The position numbers and the translations under genes were made by a program. Positions 16,752 to 25,271 of a DNA stretch of 64,000 bases are shown in pieces. The notes below the pieces were generated by a model. That model was not told the origin of the DNA. It searched no databases and saw only the letters and a list, made by a program, of their open reading frames with translations. The DNA comes from Paraburkholderia rhizosphaerae (GTDB taxonomy: Bacteria; Pseudomonadota; Gammaproteobacteria; Burkholderiales; Burkholderiaceae), in the NCBI RefSeq assembly GCF_004366595.1, contig NZ_SORE01000016.1, positions 1 through 64,000 of the forward strand, written 5' to 3'. Numbering within the stretch: position 1 is the first letter of the stretch; the number at the start of each line of letters is the position of its first letter.

Positions 16752-18101
16752 TCAGACCGGCGGCATGCCTTCGAGCGCTCGCGCGGCACTCAGTAGCCCG
16801 CCTAGCACCTTGTCGGCCACCTTCTGCGAAAAGCCTTCCGGTAGATCCGCCTGCACCGCCGCCACCACTTCTGGCGTACGCGCGACCAGTTCCTGAAGCA
16901 ACGGCTCGACGTTTTCTCCATAGCCGACCTGTTTGGCCGTGCTGTTGAAGTGCCGGCGCTGAACGTTGTGCATCAGGTAGTGCCGGTTCTTGCCCAGCAG
17001 CGCCATCGCGAGTTTGAGGTCCTGCGCCGCCCACTGGTTCGGTCCGCGACCCATAACCGGATACGCGGACATCACGTCGTACATCGGCGTGAGCCTGAAC
17101 CGTCCGCCTGTCCCCGGCTGCAAATGAATGCTGAAGTTCTTCGCGTGAGCGTCGGGCGCGCGCAGCATCCAGAACAGGATTTGTGAAGCCATCAGGGTGC
17201 GTAGATCCCGCTGCGGATCGAGCGACTGCTGCACAAGAGTGAACAGTTGCTTGAGGCCGGGCCCGCCCTCTTTCTCGTACTTGACGAGCGGCGATGTTCC
17301 GGTGGCCTGGCAGAAGTCTTCCTGGATGAGCCGGAACAGCTGGGTGCCATCGGATGACACGCGCCGGTCGAATCGCTCGACGACCAGTACCCGTTGTTTG
17401 CCGAACGTGGCGATATGCGCTTGCGCCGCGGAAACGCCGTACGCATTGAACAGGCGCAGGCACAGCCATTCGTTGTCCACGGAGGTCCTGAAGTCCGCCG
17501 GTCTGCCGCCGACCAGACCAAGTGGCAGCTTGAAGATGTGCGTGGTGGGCGTCGCACCCCGTGGCTTCATCCACTTGCCGTCCCACCACAGGAACGCATC
17601 TTTCTCCTGAACGCCGGCTAACGAAATCCGGAAGTCGTCATCAGGGTCGCTGACACCGGCGAAGCGGTCCGGAGTGACGACTTCAAGCAGATGGCGTTCG
17701 ATGGCTTCGTCGTCCACAACGACGCCGTCGATGCCGTCGACAGTTGCAGGTGCCTCGCCCTCCGGCATCAGTTGCAGTGCGCCCACGCAATCGCGGCCGA
17801 TCGCGGCCAGCAGATCGAAGGCATCGGTGGACCCGGTCCTGAAGCGGGCTGCAACGCGCTTGCGGATCGCGTCGCTGTCAGGCAGCAGACCTTCGAAGTA
17901 GTGAGCAACGTGGTCGCCTCTCAACGGTTCGTTGTTGAGATTGAAAGGCAGCGACAAAGATATGGGCCTTCCATGGGGAGAGGCAAGCCAGTCCGCATCG
18001 TAGTGCAGTTCCATCTCGCCGCGAGCCGTGACGGTCCAACGACCCACGTGTTCCCCGTTGGCCCAGAGAGTCAGGGTCTGGCTATGTGACCGGCGCCCCA
18101 T
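16752..18101 (-). CDS. hipA: HipA-family serine/threonine kinase toxin
   Basis: The 449-residue protein aligns end to end with E. coli HipA (440). It has the N-terminal couple domain, the loop FRISLAGVQEK with the inhibitory autophosphorylation serine (about Ser160), the ATP/activation segment RGATPTTHIFKLP, SVDNEWLCLRL, catalytic Asp in PDAHAKNFSIH, and the Mg-binding Asp in MYDVMSAYPV. HipA proteins phosphorylate aminoacyl-tRNA synthetases (GltX in E. coli) and induce growth arrest. No key residue is missing, so it looks active. The start ATG 18101 lies one base after the hipB stop codon. Confidence 0.93.
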   Translation of the reverse strand: MGRRSHSQTLTLWANGEHVGRWTVTARGEMELHYDADWLASPHGRPISLSLPFNLNNEPLRGDHVAHYFEGLLPDSDAIRKRVAARFRTGSTDAFDLLAAIGRDCVGALQLMPEGEAPATVDGIDGVVVDDEAIERHLLEVVTPDRFAGVSDPDDDFRISLAGVQEKDAFLWWDGKWMKPRGATPTTHIFKLPLGLVGGRPADFRTSVDNEWLCLRLFNAYGVSAAQAHIATFGKQRVLVVERFDRRVSSDGTQLFRLIQEDFCQATGTSPLVKYEKEGGPGLKQLFTLVQQSLDPQRDLRTLMASQILFWMLRAPDAHAKNFSIHLQPGTGGRFRLTPMYDVMSAYPVMGRGPNQWAAQDLKLAMALLGKNRHYLMHNVQRRHFNSTAKQVGYGENVEPLLQELVARTPEVVAAVQADLPEGFSQKVADKVLGGLLSAARALEGMPPV

Positions 18102-18102
18102 T

Positions 18103-18366
18103 TCACCACTCCGTCCTGTTGACGGGTCCGACGCTTGCGCGCTCACCCAGCCGCAATTCCAGCCCGACGACCGCACACCAGCTTAACAACTGCCTGAAAC
18201 TGAGTTCGTCGGGATGCTGTTCGAGGTAAGAGACACGGTTCTGGCTCAGGCCCAAGCGAGCCGCCACCTCGGTCTGCGTAAACTTGCGGCGCTTGCGAGC
18301 AGACTTCAGCAATTGACCGAGCTGCAACGCAGTCATGAGCGGTTGGAACGGCAGGCTGTCGGGCAT
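18103..18366 (-). CDS. hipB: HipB-type antitoxin, XRE helix-turn-helix repressor
   Basis: The 87-residue protein has a Cro/XRE helix-turn-helix (KFTQTEVAARLGLSQNRVSY) and ends in ...TEW, like E. coli HipB (88 residues, ending EW), whose C-terminal Trp contacts the toxin complex. It should neutralise HipA and, with it, repress the operon. I chose ATG 18366 over an upstream in-frame ATG at 18396 because the inferred transcription start (near 18388) lies downstream of 18396. Neither start has a good ribosome-binding site. Confidence 0.88.
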   Translation of the reverse strand: MPDSLPFQPLMTALQLGQLLKSARKRRKFTQTEVAARLGLSQNRVSYLEQHPDELSFRQLLSWCAVVGLELRLGERASVGPVNRTEW

Positions 18367-18372
18367 AGAAAA

Positions 18373-18467
18373 TATCCGAGATTCGGCTATTTTCATTTTA
18401 TCTGAAATACAGATATTTCGCAAATATCCGTATTTCAGATATACCGGAAATATCCGAAATACGGATA
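18373..18467 (-). promoter_or_regulatory. hipBA promoter with four operator-like palindromes
   Basis: On the minus strand, -35 TTGCGA (18423-18418) and -10 TAAAAT (18400-18395) are separated by exactly 17 bp. Four 17-bp sites of form TATCYG-N5-CRGATA lie at 18373-18389 (imperfect), 18399-18415 (perfect), 18425-18441 (one mismatch) and 18451-18467 (perfect). Their centres, 18381, 18407, 18433 and 18459, are each 26 bp apart. The second sits in the promoter spacer and the first over the expected transcription start. They resemble the TATCC...GGATA operators of E. coli HipB, but with seven rather than eight bases between the half sites. Confidence 0.82.
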
Positions 18468-18585
18468 AACGGCGCACCGTCGGCCTCGTTGCGCACCGGA
18501 TCCTTCGGACCAATCGCCACAAAAGTACAGTACGCTACCCGCTGCTCGTAACAAATCCGCCCACACGCGACGAACACTATCCGGT

Positions 18586-19065
18586 ATGCCCTACGCGAAC
18601 TTCTCGCAGCGCGCCCGCGCGCTTTTCATCGATTCGATCTGGTGGACGGTCATCTTGCTGTTCATTCCGCTCGGCCCTTCGACCGGCGATCTGCTGAGCC
18701 GTCCTGACTCATTGGGCCTGACTGTCGCGTTCTGGTTGCTGGTTGGGCAGTGCGTCCCGATCTTGATCACGGGCGTGATGTGGGCGCTGTGGGGCACCTC
18801 GCCCGGCAAACGCGCGGTGCGCATACAAATCGTGGACGCCGACAGCGGCAAGCCCATCACACCGCGACAGGCTCTGCTACGGACTTTCGGCTATCTGCTC
18901 ACCTTCGCGATGTGCGGTGCGGGCTTTCTGTGGATACCGTTCAACCGGCGGGCCCAGGCGCTGCATGATCGAATCGCCAACACGGTGGTCGTGAATGCTG
19001 CCACCGTCACCGACGTCCCGGCCAAGACGGTCAGGACAACCCCTGTCGCGCGATCGGAGCTGTAA
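18586..19065 (+). CDS. RDD-family membrane protein
   Basis: The 159-residue integral membrane protein has the RDD signature: the N-terminal RARALFIDSIWWTVILL with its conserved Arg and Asp, and later a GTSPGKRAVRIQIVD loop and LHDRIANTVVV near the end. Three membrane helices are visible (about 20-35, 48-68, 100-122). RDD proteins are poorly characterised; a few have been linked to ion antiport. It is transcribed away from hipBA and converges on the pyrophosphatase gene. Confidence 0.85.
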   Translation: MPYANFSQRARALFIDSIWWTVILLFIPLGPSTGDLLSRPDSLGLTVAFWLLVGQCVPILITGVMWALWGTSPGKRAVRIQIVDADSGKPITPRQALLRTFGYLLTFAMCGAGFLWIPFNRRAQALHDRIANTVVVNAATVTDVPAKTVRTTPVARSEL

Positions 19066-19076
19066 ATCGGAGGCGT

Positions 19077-19101
19077 AAAAAAAGCGCCTCACGTGAGGCG
19101 C
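19077..19101 (-). terminator. Intrinsic terminator of ppa
   Basis: A perfect 18-bp palindrome (GCGCCTCA/TGAGGCGC with CG at its centre, 19084-19101) is followed on the minus strand by seven T's. It lies 38 bp past the ppa stop codon. Confidence 0.85.
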
Positions 19102-19138
19102 CTCTTCAGGAATACCTTCGTTTGCCGATTACGCCGGC

Positions 19139-19666
19139 CTACTTCTTGTAGTTCGCAGCGCCGTCCGTGATTTCCTTGTGCGCGGCATCGATGCCGGCCC
19201 ACCCTTCGATCTTCACCCACTTGCCCTTCTCGAGCGCCTTGTATTGTTCGAAGAAGTGCTTGATCTGGTCTTTCAGATAGCCCGGCACGTCGTCGACCGA
19301 TTTCATATGCGCGGTCATCGGGCAGATCTTGTCGTGCGGCACCGCGATCAGCTTCGCGTCGACGCCGGATTCATCGGTCATCTGCAGCATGCCAAGCGCG
19401 CGGGCGCGCACCACCGAGCCCGCGAGCAGCGGGAACGGCGTGATCACCAGCACGTCGACCGGGTCGCCATCGCCGGACAGCGTCTGCGGAATGAAACCGT
19501 AATTCGCCGGATAGCGCATGCCGGTGCCAATAAAGCGGTCGACGACGAGCAAGCCCAGTTCCTTGTCGGCTTCGTACTTCACCGGATCGCTTTGCGCGGG
19601 AATTTCGATGATGACATTGAAGTCTTGCGGCAGATCTTTGCCGGGCGGGACGGTATTGAAACTCAT
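19139..19666 (-). CDS. ppa: Inorganic pyrophosphatase
   Basis: The 175-residue soluble family I pyrophosphatase is close to the E. coli length (176). Its signatures include KYEADKELGLLVVDRFI, YPANYGFIPQTL and the metal-binding run GDGDPVDVLVITPFPL. It hydrolyses diphosphate to drive biosynthetic reactions. The start ATG 19666 (MSFNTVPPGKDLPQDFNVII) matches the family; the extra 49 codons upstream do not. Confidence 0.96.
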   Translation of the reverse strand: MSFNTVPPGKDLPQDFNVIIEIPAQSDPVKYEADKELGLLVVDRFIGTGMRYPANYGFIPQTLSGDGDPVDVLVITPFPLLAGSVVRARALGMLQMTDESGVDAKLIAVPHDKICPMTAHMKSVDDVPGYLKDQIKHFFEQYKALEKGKWVKIEGWAGIDAAHKEITDGAANYKK

Positions 19667-20140
19667 GGCTGCTCTCTGGTGACGATGGAAATCGGGGACG
19701 CGGACATGATGCGCGGGTCGCGATCCTTGCATGACGATCCGCGACGGACCGCGGTAGTCTGCAACGGATTGCATCGATCCGCATTCGACGTGCTTGCCGA
19801 TCTGATCAGGCAAGGGCCGGGCGCGCCGCAGGAAAGCGCCATTATAGCGAATCAGCCGATATCACCCGCGTGCGATCGGCGCGATAATCGGCGTATTGTC
19901 TGGCTATTTCGCTTTCGCTCATACCGTTGCGCCGCGATGCATCCTGCGTAGCCGTTCGCGCATCAACGTGTGTGGCTGTATATGCCGCAGTGAAGGCCCG
20001 CGGCCGGCGCGCGCCACCCGACCTTTCAATTGAGCGCGTAGTCAGCACCCGTGCAAGGCCAGTTGCTTCGATCGCCCGCGCGCATCCGATCCGGAATCCG
20101 TCGCAGGGCTGCCAATCATCCCTTTCGACAAGGAGCATGC
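19667..20140. other. 474-bp divergent intergenic region (ppa / aldehyde dehydrogenase)
   Basis: No credible gene. It should hold promoters for both flanking genes. On the minus strand a consensus TATAAT lies at 19846-19841, about 175 bp before ppa, but no matching -35 is evident. On the plus strand only the AAGGAG ribosome-binding site of the dehydrogenase gene (20130-20135) is clear. Confidence 0.4.
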
Positions 20141-21580
20141 ATGGAAGAAGCGAAACACTTCATTGGCAACGAATGGACCGCGTCCGCGGGCGGCGACACG
20201 CTCGCCGTGATCGATCCATCGGATGGCCAACCATTCACGCGTCTTGCGCGCGGCAACGCAGCCGATATCGACACCGCCGTCAACGCCGCAAGGCGCGCAT
20301 TCGACGGCGCGTGGGGCGCGCTGAGCGCCGCCGAGCGCGGCCGTCTGCTGTATCGGCTCGCGATGCTGGTCGGCGCGTGTCACGAGGAACTCGCGCAGAC
20401 CGAAGCGCGCGATACCGGCAAACCGCTGCGCCAGGCGCGCGCCGACGCCGCAGCGCTGGCCCGCTACTTCGAGTTCTACGCGGGCGCGGCCGACAAGCTG
20501 CACGGCGAAACCCTGCCCTACCAGTCCGGCTACACGGTGTTCACGATTCGCGAGCCGCATGGCGTGACCGGTCATATCGTGCCGTGGAACTATCCGATGC
20601 AAATTTTCGGTCGCAGCGCCGGCGCCGCGCTCGCGACCGGCAACGCGTGCGTCGTGAAGCCTGCCGAGGACGCGTGCCTGTCGGTACTGCGCGTCGCGGA
20701 GCTGGCCGCGGAGGCCGGCTTGCCGGCCGGCGCACTGAACATCGTCACCGGGTATGGACATGAGGCGGGCGCGGCGCTCGCGCGTCATCCGGGCATCGAT
20801 CACATTTCGTTCACCGGTTCGCCGGAAACCGGCAAGCTCGTCACGCAGATGGCCGCGGAAAACCACGTACCGGTCACGCTCGAGCTGGGCGGCAAGTCGC
20901 CGCAAATCGTGTTCGCCGATGCGGACCTCGAAGCGGCGCTGCCGGTGCTCGTGTCGGCCATCGTGCAGAATGCCGGCCAAACGTGTTCCGCCGGCAGCCG
21001 CGTACTGATCGAGCGAGGCGCGTATGAGCCGCTGCTCGACCGGCTGGCGACCGCGTTCAATGCACTACGCGTCGGGCCGTCGCAGGCGGACCTCGACTGC
21101 GGGCCATTGATCAGCGCGAAGCAGCAGCAGCGCGTGTGGGATTTTCTGTCCGATGCGCAGCACGACAACATCGCGATGGCCGCGCAAGGACACGTGATCG
21201 CCGAAGCACCGGAAAGCGGCTTCTATCAGGCGCCGACGCTGTTGCGCGATGTGCCGCCGCAACACCGTCTCGCGCGCGAGGAAGTGTTCGGTCCAGTGCT
21301 CGCCGCGTTGCCGTTCGCCGACGAGGACGAAGCGCTGGCGCTCGCGAATGGCACCGCATACGGACTCGTCGCCGGCATCTGGACGCGCGATGGCGCGCGG
21401 CAATTGCGCGTCGCGCGGCGCGTGCGGTCCGGTCAGGTGTTTATCAACAACTACGGTGCGGGTGGCGGCGTCGAGTTGCCGTTCGGCGGCGTCAAGCATT
21501 CGGGGCATGGGCGGGAGAAAGGCTTCGAGGCGCTGTATGGATTCACGGTACTGAAGACGGTGGCGATCCGGCACGGTTGA
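20141..21580 (+). CDS. NAD(P)-dependent aldehyde dehydrogenase
   Basis: The 479-residue enzyme belongs to the aldehyde dehydrogenase superfamily, betaine-aldehyde/phenylacetaldehyde-like class. It has the cofactor and substrate motifs PWNYPMQIF, FTGSPETGKLV, the general-base Glu in LELGGKSPQIVF and catalytic Cys in NAGQTCSAGSRV, and ends in the usual EVFGPVLA and LPFGGVKHSGHGREKG segments. ATG 20141 follows AAGGAG. With the downstream SDR and MFS genes it probably oxidises an aldehyde from an imported carbon source; the true substrate is unknown. Confidence 0.92.
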   Translation: MEEAKHFIGNEWTASAGGDTLAVIDPSDGQPFTRLARGNAADIDTAVNAARRAFDGAWGALSAAERGRLLYRLAMLVGACHEELAQTEARDTGKPLRQARADAAALARYFEFYAGAADKLHGETLPYQSGYTVFTIREPHGVTGHIVPWNYPMQIFGRSAGAALATGNACVVKPAEDACLSVLRVAELAAEAGLPAGALNIVTGYGHEAGAALARHPGIDHISFTGSPETGKLVTQMAAENHVPVTLELGGKSPQIVFADADLEAALPVLVSAIVQNAGQTCSAGSRVLIERGAYEPLLDRLATAFNALRVGPSQADLDCGPLISAKQQQRVWDFLSDAQHDNIAMAAQGHVIAEAPESGFYQAPTLLRDVPPQHRLAREEVFGPVLAALPFADEDEALALANGTAYGLVAGIWTRDGARQLRVARRVRSGQVFINNYGAGGGVELPFGGVKHSGHGREKGFEALYGFTVLKTVAIRHG

Positions 21581-21742
21581 TGGCGTGCCAGGCCAACCTG
21601 ACGAGCGGGTCGAGCGCGACGCCGGTCGAGCGCGACGCCGATCGCAAGCACAGCAACACAAGAACTCAAACTCGCCGCACGCGCGCCAGTCAGGCGCCGA
21701 GACGCAACCTGGCGAACCGCGGCATCGGACATTGGAGACATC

Positions 21743-22501
21743 ATGCGGCTGAAAAATAAAACCGCCGTCGTCACGGGTGCAGGCTCAGGCTTCGGCGAAG
21801 GCATTGCCAAAACCTACGCGCGCGAAGGCGCCAACGTCGTCGTCAACGACCTGAACGGCGCGGCGGCCGAGCGCGTCGCCAGCGAAATCGCGCTCGCCGG
21901 CGGCAAGGCAATCGCGCTCGCCGGCGACGTCACGCGCAGCGGCGACTGGAACCAGTTGCTGCAAGCGGCGCTCGAAGACTTCGGCAGCGTGCAGATCGTC
22001 GTCAATAACGCGGGCACCACGCATCGCAACAAGCCGGTACTCGACGTCACCGAAGCCGAGTTCGATCGCGTCTATGCGGTGAACGTCAAAAGCATCTACT
22101 GGAGCGCGCGGGCGTTCGTTCCATATTTCCGCAAGTGCGGTGGCGGCGTGTTTATCAATATCGCGTCGACCGCCGGCATCCGTCCGAGGCCTGGCCTCGT
22201 CTGGTACAACGGCAGCAAAGGCGCGGTGATCGTCGCGAGCAAGTCGCTCGCAGTCGAGCTCGGCCCGGACCACATTCGCGTGAACTGCGTGAACCCGGTG
22301 ATCGGCGAGACCGGGCTGCTGTCCGCGTTCATGGGCGTCGAAGACACGCCGGCCAACCGTCAGCGCTTCCTCGCGACCATTCCGCTTGGGCGCTTTTCGA
22401 CACCGCAGGATGTCGCGAACGCCTGTCTGTATCTCGCATCGGATGACGCGGAGTTCATCACCGGCGCGTGTCTGGAAGTGGACGGCGGGCGCTGCGTTTA
22501 G
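21743..22501 (+). CDS. Short-chain dehydrogenase/reductase
   Basis: The 252-residue classical SDR has the dinucleotide-binding motif TGAGSGFGEG, NNAG, catalytic Ser in NIASTAGI and the Tyr-x-x-x-Lys pair in YNGSKGAVIVA. The C-terminal LASDDAEFITGACLEVDGGR is typical of 3-oxoacyl-reductase or glucose-1-dehydrogenase-like members. It follows the aldehyde dehydrogenase by 162 bp and precedes an MFS importer, so it likely interconverts an alcohol and ketone in the same small pathway. The specific substrate cannot be assigned. Confidence 0.92.
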   Translation: MRLKNKTAVVTGAGSGFGEGIAKTYAREGANVVVNDLNGAAAERVASEIALAGGKAIALAGDVTRSGDWNQLLQAALEDFGSVQIVVNNAGTTHRNKPVLDVTEAEFDRVYAVNVKSIYWSARAFVPYFRKCGGGVFINIASTAGIRPRPGLVWYNGSKGAVIVASKSLAVELGPDHIRVNCVNPVIGETGLLSAFMGVEDTPANRQRFLATIPLGRFSTPQDVANACLYLASDDAEFITGACLEVDGGRCV

Positions 22502-22558
22502 ACCTGCGATGTAATCGCATACGGCGTCTGCGCGCGCAACACACCGGGCGCGCCGCGT

Positions 22559-22587
22559 GAGCAGGCGCGCGCGCCTGCTCAGTGTTT
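22559..22587 (+). terminator. Possible weak terminator after the SDR gene
   Basis: Arms GAGCAGGC (22559-22566) and GCCTGCTC (22573-22580) form a perfect palindrome with a GC-rich centre, followed by AGTGTTTT. The T-run is short and displaced, so termination would be partial. Confidence 0.4.
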
Positions 22588-22678
22588 TCCCCACGCTTTC
22601 AAATAACTTCTATTGCGTGAAGCGGGACTAGAATCGCGATCGGCGGTACCTACCTTTCCAGAATAATGAGGAGACACG

Positions 22679-23998
22679 ATGGCCAGTCCAGCGAATCCGC
22701 TTCATCCATCCGGCGCGGGCGCGCCGCCATCCAGTTTCGAAGAAGCGACCTACCGGAAAGTTGCGTGGCGTCTCACACCGCTGCTGATGCTCTGCTATGT
22801 GGTCGCGTATCTCGACCGCGTGAATGTCGGCTTCGCGAAACTGCAGATGCAGACTGACCTCAGCCTGAGCGACACCGTGTACGGCTTCGGCGCCGGCATC
22901 TTCTTTATCGGCTATTTCATCTTCGAGATTCCGAGCAACGTAATCCTCCATCGCGTCGGCGCACGTGTGTGGATCGCGCGGATCATGGTGTCGTGGGGCA
23001 TCATCTCCGCGCTGACGATGTTCGTCACCACGCCGACAATGTTCTACGTGATGCGCTTTCTGCTCGGCGTCGCCGAAGCGGGCTTTTTCCCCGGCATCAT
23101 TTTGTACCTGACGTATTGGTATCCCGCGCACCGGCGCGGCCGGATGACGACCTGGTTCATGACCGCAATCGCGCTATCGGGCGTGATTGGCGGTCCGATC
23201 TCCGGCTTTATCCTGAAAGCGTTCGACGGCGTGAACGGCTGGCACGGCTGGCAGTGGCTGTTCCTGCTCGAAGGCATACCGTCCATCATCGTCGGCATCG
23301 TGGTGTTTCTCGTGCTTGACGACCGGATCGGCAAAGCCGCATGGCTGACCGACGAAGAGCGCCAGTTGCTCCAGCGCAATATCGATGCCGAAGACGCGAC
23401 CAAAGAAGACCCGCCGATCCGCCAGGTGCTCGCGAGCCCGCGCGTATGGCTGATGAGCCTGATCTACTTCTCGTTCGTGATCGGCCTGTACGGCGTGAGC
23501 TTCTGGCTGCCGACGATCATCAAGGCGACCGGCGTCGCCGACGCGTTCGCGATCGGCCTGTTGTCCGCGATTCCGTTCGCGGCCGCGGTGGTCGCGATGG
23601 TGCTGGTGTCGCGCAGCGCGGACCGCGCCCGCGAGCGACGCTGGCACGTCGCGATACCGGCCTTCGCGGGCGCACTCGGACTCGTGTTGTCGGTAGTGTG
23701 GGCGCATAGCACGCTGCTCGCGATGGCATCGCTGACGCTCGCGACGATGGGCATCCTGACCACGCTGCCGCTGTTCTGGAGTTTGCCGACCGCGTTTCTC
23801 GCCGGCACCGGCGCGGCGGCCGGCATCGCGATGATTAATTCGATCGGCAATCTCGCGGGGTTTCTTGGCCCGTATGCGGTCGGCTGGCTGAAGCAGGCGA
23901 CCGCGGCCAACGATGCGGGGATGTATCTGCTCGCCGCGTTTATGGTACTCGGCGGACTGCTGGCAGTCAGCGTGCCGGCGCGGCTGGTGAACAGGTAG
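22679..23998 (+). CDS. MFS transporter, anion:cation symporter (ACS) family
   Basis: The 439-residue protein has twelve predicted membrane helices in two halves around a central loop, with the ACS-family opening YRKVAWRLTPLLMLCYVVAYLDRVNVGFAKLQM and the signature GVAEAGFFPGIILYLTYWYP. Members import organic anions such as tartrate, galactonate, 4-hydroxyphenylacetate or phthalate. GGAG six bases before ATG 22679 supports the start. It closes the dehydrogenase cluster and probably imports that pathway's substrate. Confidence 0.92.
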   Translation: MASPANPLHPSGAGAPPSSFEEATYRKVAWRLTPLLMLCYVVAYLDRVNVGFAKLQMQTDLSLSDTVYGFGAGIFFIGYFIFEIPSNVILHRVGARVWIARIMVSWGIISALTMFVTTPTMFYVMRFLLGVAEAGFFPGIILYLTYWYPAHRRGRMTTWFMTAIALSGVIGGPISGFILKAFDGVNGWHGWQWLFLLEGIPSIIVGIVVFLVLDDRIGKAAWLTDEERQLLQRNIDAEDATKEDPPIRQVLASPRVWLMSLIYFSFVIGLYGVSFWLPTIIKATGVADAFAIGLLSAIPFAAAVVAMVLVSRSADRARERRWHVAIPAFAGALGLVLSVVWAHSTLLAMASLTLATMGILTTLPLFWSLPTAFLAGTGAAAGIAMINSIGNLAGFLGPYAVGWLKQATAANDAGMYLLAAFMVLGGLLAVSVPARLVNR

Positions 23999-24078
23999 AT
24001 AGAGCAAGCGATTCGCCGAAGCGGAGTGGCAACGCATCGCGCCCGCCGCCCCGCTTCGCCAAACCCGTTACGTCACGC

Positions 24079-25269
24079 TCAAACGATATTCATCGCGAGC
24101 GCGCTCTCGCGATAGTGCTCGCTGGCCTTCGCGGTGTCGCCCAGTTGCTCGTGCAGGCGCGCGAGCGCGCGATGCGAACGGATTTTCAATGTCTCGTTAT
24201 CGGCAAGCTTCAGCGCCGCTTCGAGGAACGACTGCGCTTTGCCCCACAGCTGCTGATGCAAGCACAACCGGCCAAGCGCGAACATCAGATCAGCGTCGTC
24301 CGGCCGTTCCTTCTGCCATCCTTCGGCCTTCTGAATGAGCGGCAGCGCATCGCCGCCCGCCGTATCCGGATAGCGGCGCAGCAGCCGCGCGTCCCAGTTC
24401 TGCGCGAGCGCCTCTTCGACAATCTTCCGCGCATCCTGCGGCCGGTTCAGCGCGATCAGGAGTTCCGCGGCGAGATCGGCGAGACGCGGCGAATGCCGCT
24501 CGGCCGGCGACAGCGAATTCCACAGTTCGAGCAGTGCGTCCGCGTTGTGGCGCCGGTCGCGCAACAGGTTCTCGGCGGCTAGCTGCCGCAGCCGCACCGC
24601 GACCGCCGGATGAATCGCTTCGCGCTTCTCCAGCGATTTCACGAGCTTTAGCACTTCGCCCCAGTTCTTCAGTTGCTGCTGCGCGCGCAACGCGATCTGC
24701 TGCGCGTGAATGCGCCGTCCGCCCTGCGATTGCATCTCGAGCAGCGCGGCGAGCGCACCGTCCGCGTCGCGGCCGTCCGCGCGCATATCGGCGGTCGCCA
24801 TCAGTCGTGCGTCCTGCCAGTCGGTTGCATCGATCTTCGCGAGCCATTCGTCGCGGCGCGCATATTCATGCATGCGGTGCGCGGCATTCGCCGCGATCAA
24901 CCCGGCCGCGCCCTGGTTCGCGTCATGCGCGAGCGAGTCGCGCGCCGCCTTTTCCGCGCGCGAGAAGCGCCCCGCATACAGATTGCCGATTGCATCGCGC
25001 AGCGCCGCATGCGCTTTGGCGACGCGCGTGCGTGCGCGATACGCGGCGACACGCTGCGGCATGCGCCAGATATTGCGGACGAGGCGCGCGAGCGCATACA
25101 GCACGATAAATACGACAACCAGCGCGATGATGAACAGGTTCAGCGAAATATCGACGCGATACGGCGGATACACGAGCAGCACCTGCCCGGTATCGAAGCG
25201 CCCCGCCAGCGCGAACACCACCGCGATCACAAACAGGAACGCAAGCCACAGGAGTCCTCGAAGCGCCAT
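24079..25269 (-). CDS. hemY: HemY-type membrane TPR protein
   Basis: The 396-residue protein has two N-terminal membrane segments (LLWLAFLFVIAVVFALAG and LFIIALVVVFIVLYALARLV) followed by TPR-like helical repeats, as in proteobacterial HemY. It is placed in heme/tetrapyrrole metabolism, although its exact biochemical step is not settled; it is not the protoporphyrinogen oxidase also called HemY in Gram-positives. ATG 25269 has GGAG six bases upstream, inside the end of hemDX, so the genes are coupled. It is the last gene of hemC-hemDX-hemY. Confidence 0.88.
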   Translation of the reverse strand: MALRGLLWLAFLFVIAVVFALAGRFDTGQVLLVYPPYRVDISLNLFIIALVVVFIVLYALARLVRNIWRMPQRVAAYRARTRVAKAHAALRDAIGNLYAGRFSRAEKAARDSLAHDANQGAAGLIAANAAHRMHEYARRDEWLAKIDATDWQDARLMATADMRADGRDADGALAALLEMQSQGGRRIHAQQIALRAQQQLKNWGEVLKLVKSLEKREAIHPAVAVRLRQLAAENLLRDRRHNADALLELWNSLSPAERHSPRLADLAAELLIALNRPQDARKIVEEALAQNWDARLLRRYPDTAGGDALPLIQKAEGWQKERPDDADLMFALGRLCLHQQLWGKAQSFLEAALKLADNETLKIRSHRALARLHEQLGDTAKASEHYRESALAMNIV

Positions 25270-25271
25270 CG

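Noticed and set aside
18103..18396. Longer hipB starting at ATG 18396
   Set aside because: The inferred promoter places the transcription start near 18388, downstream of this codon; the 87-residue form also matches E. coli HipB in length.
21610..21644. Tandem gtcgagcgcgacgccg repeat after the aldehyde dehydrogenase gene as a regulatory site
   Set aside because: Only two copies in GC-rich intergenic DNA; likely a chance local duplication.
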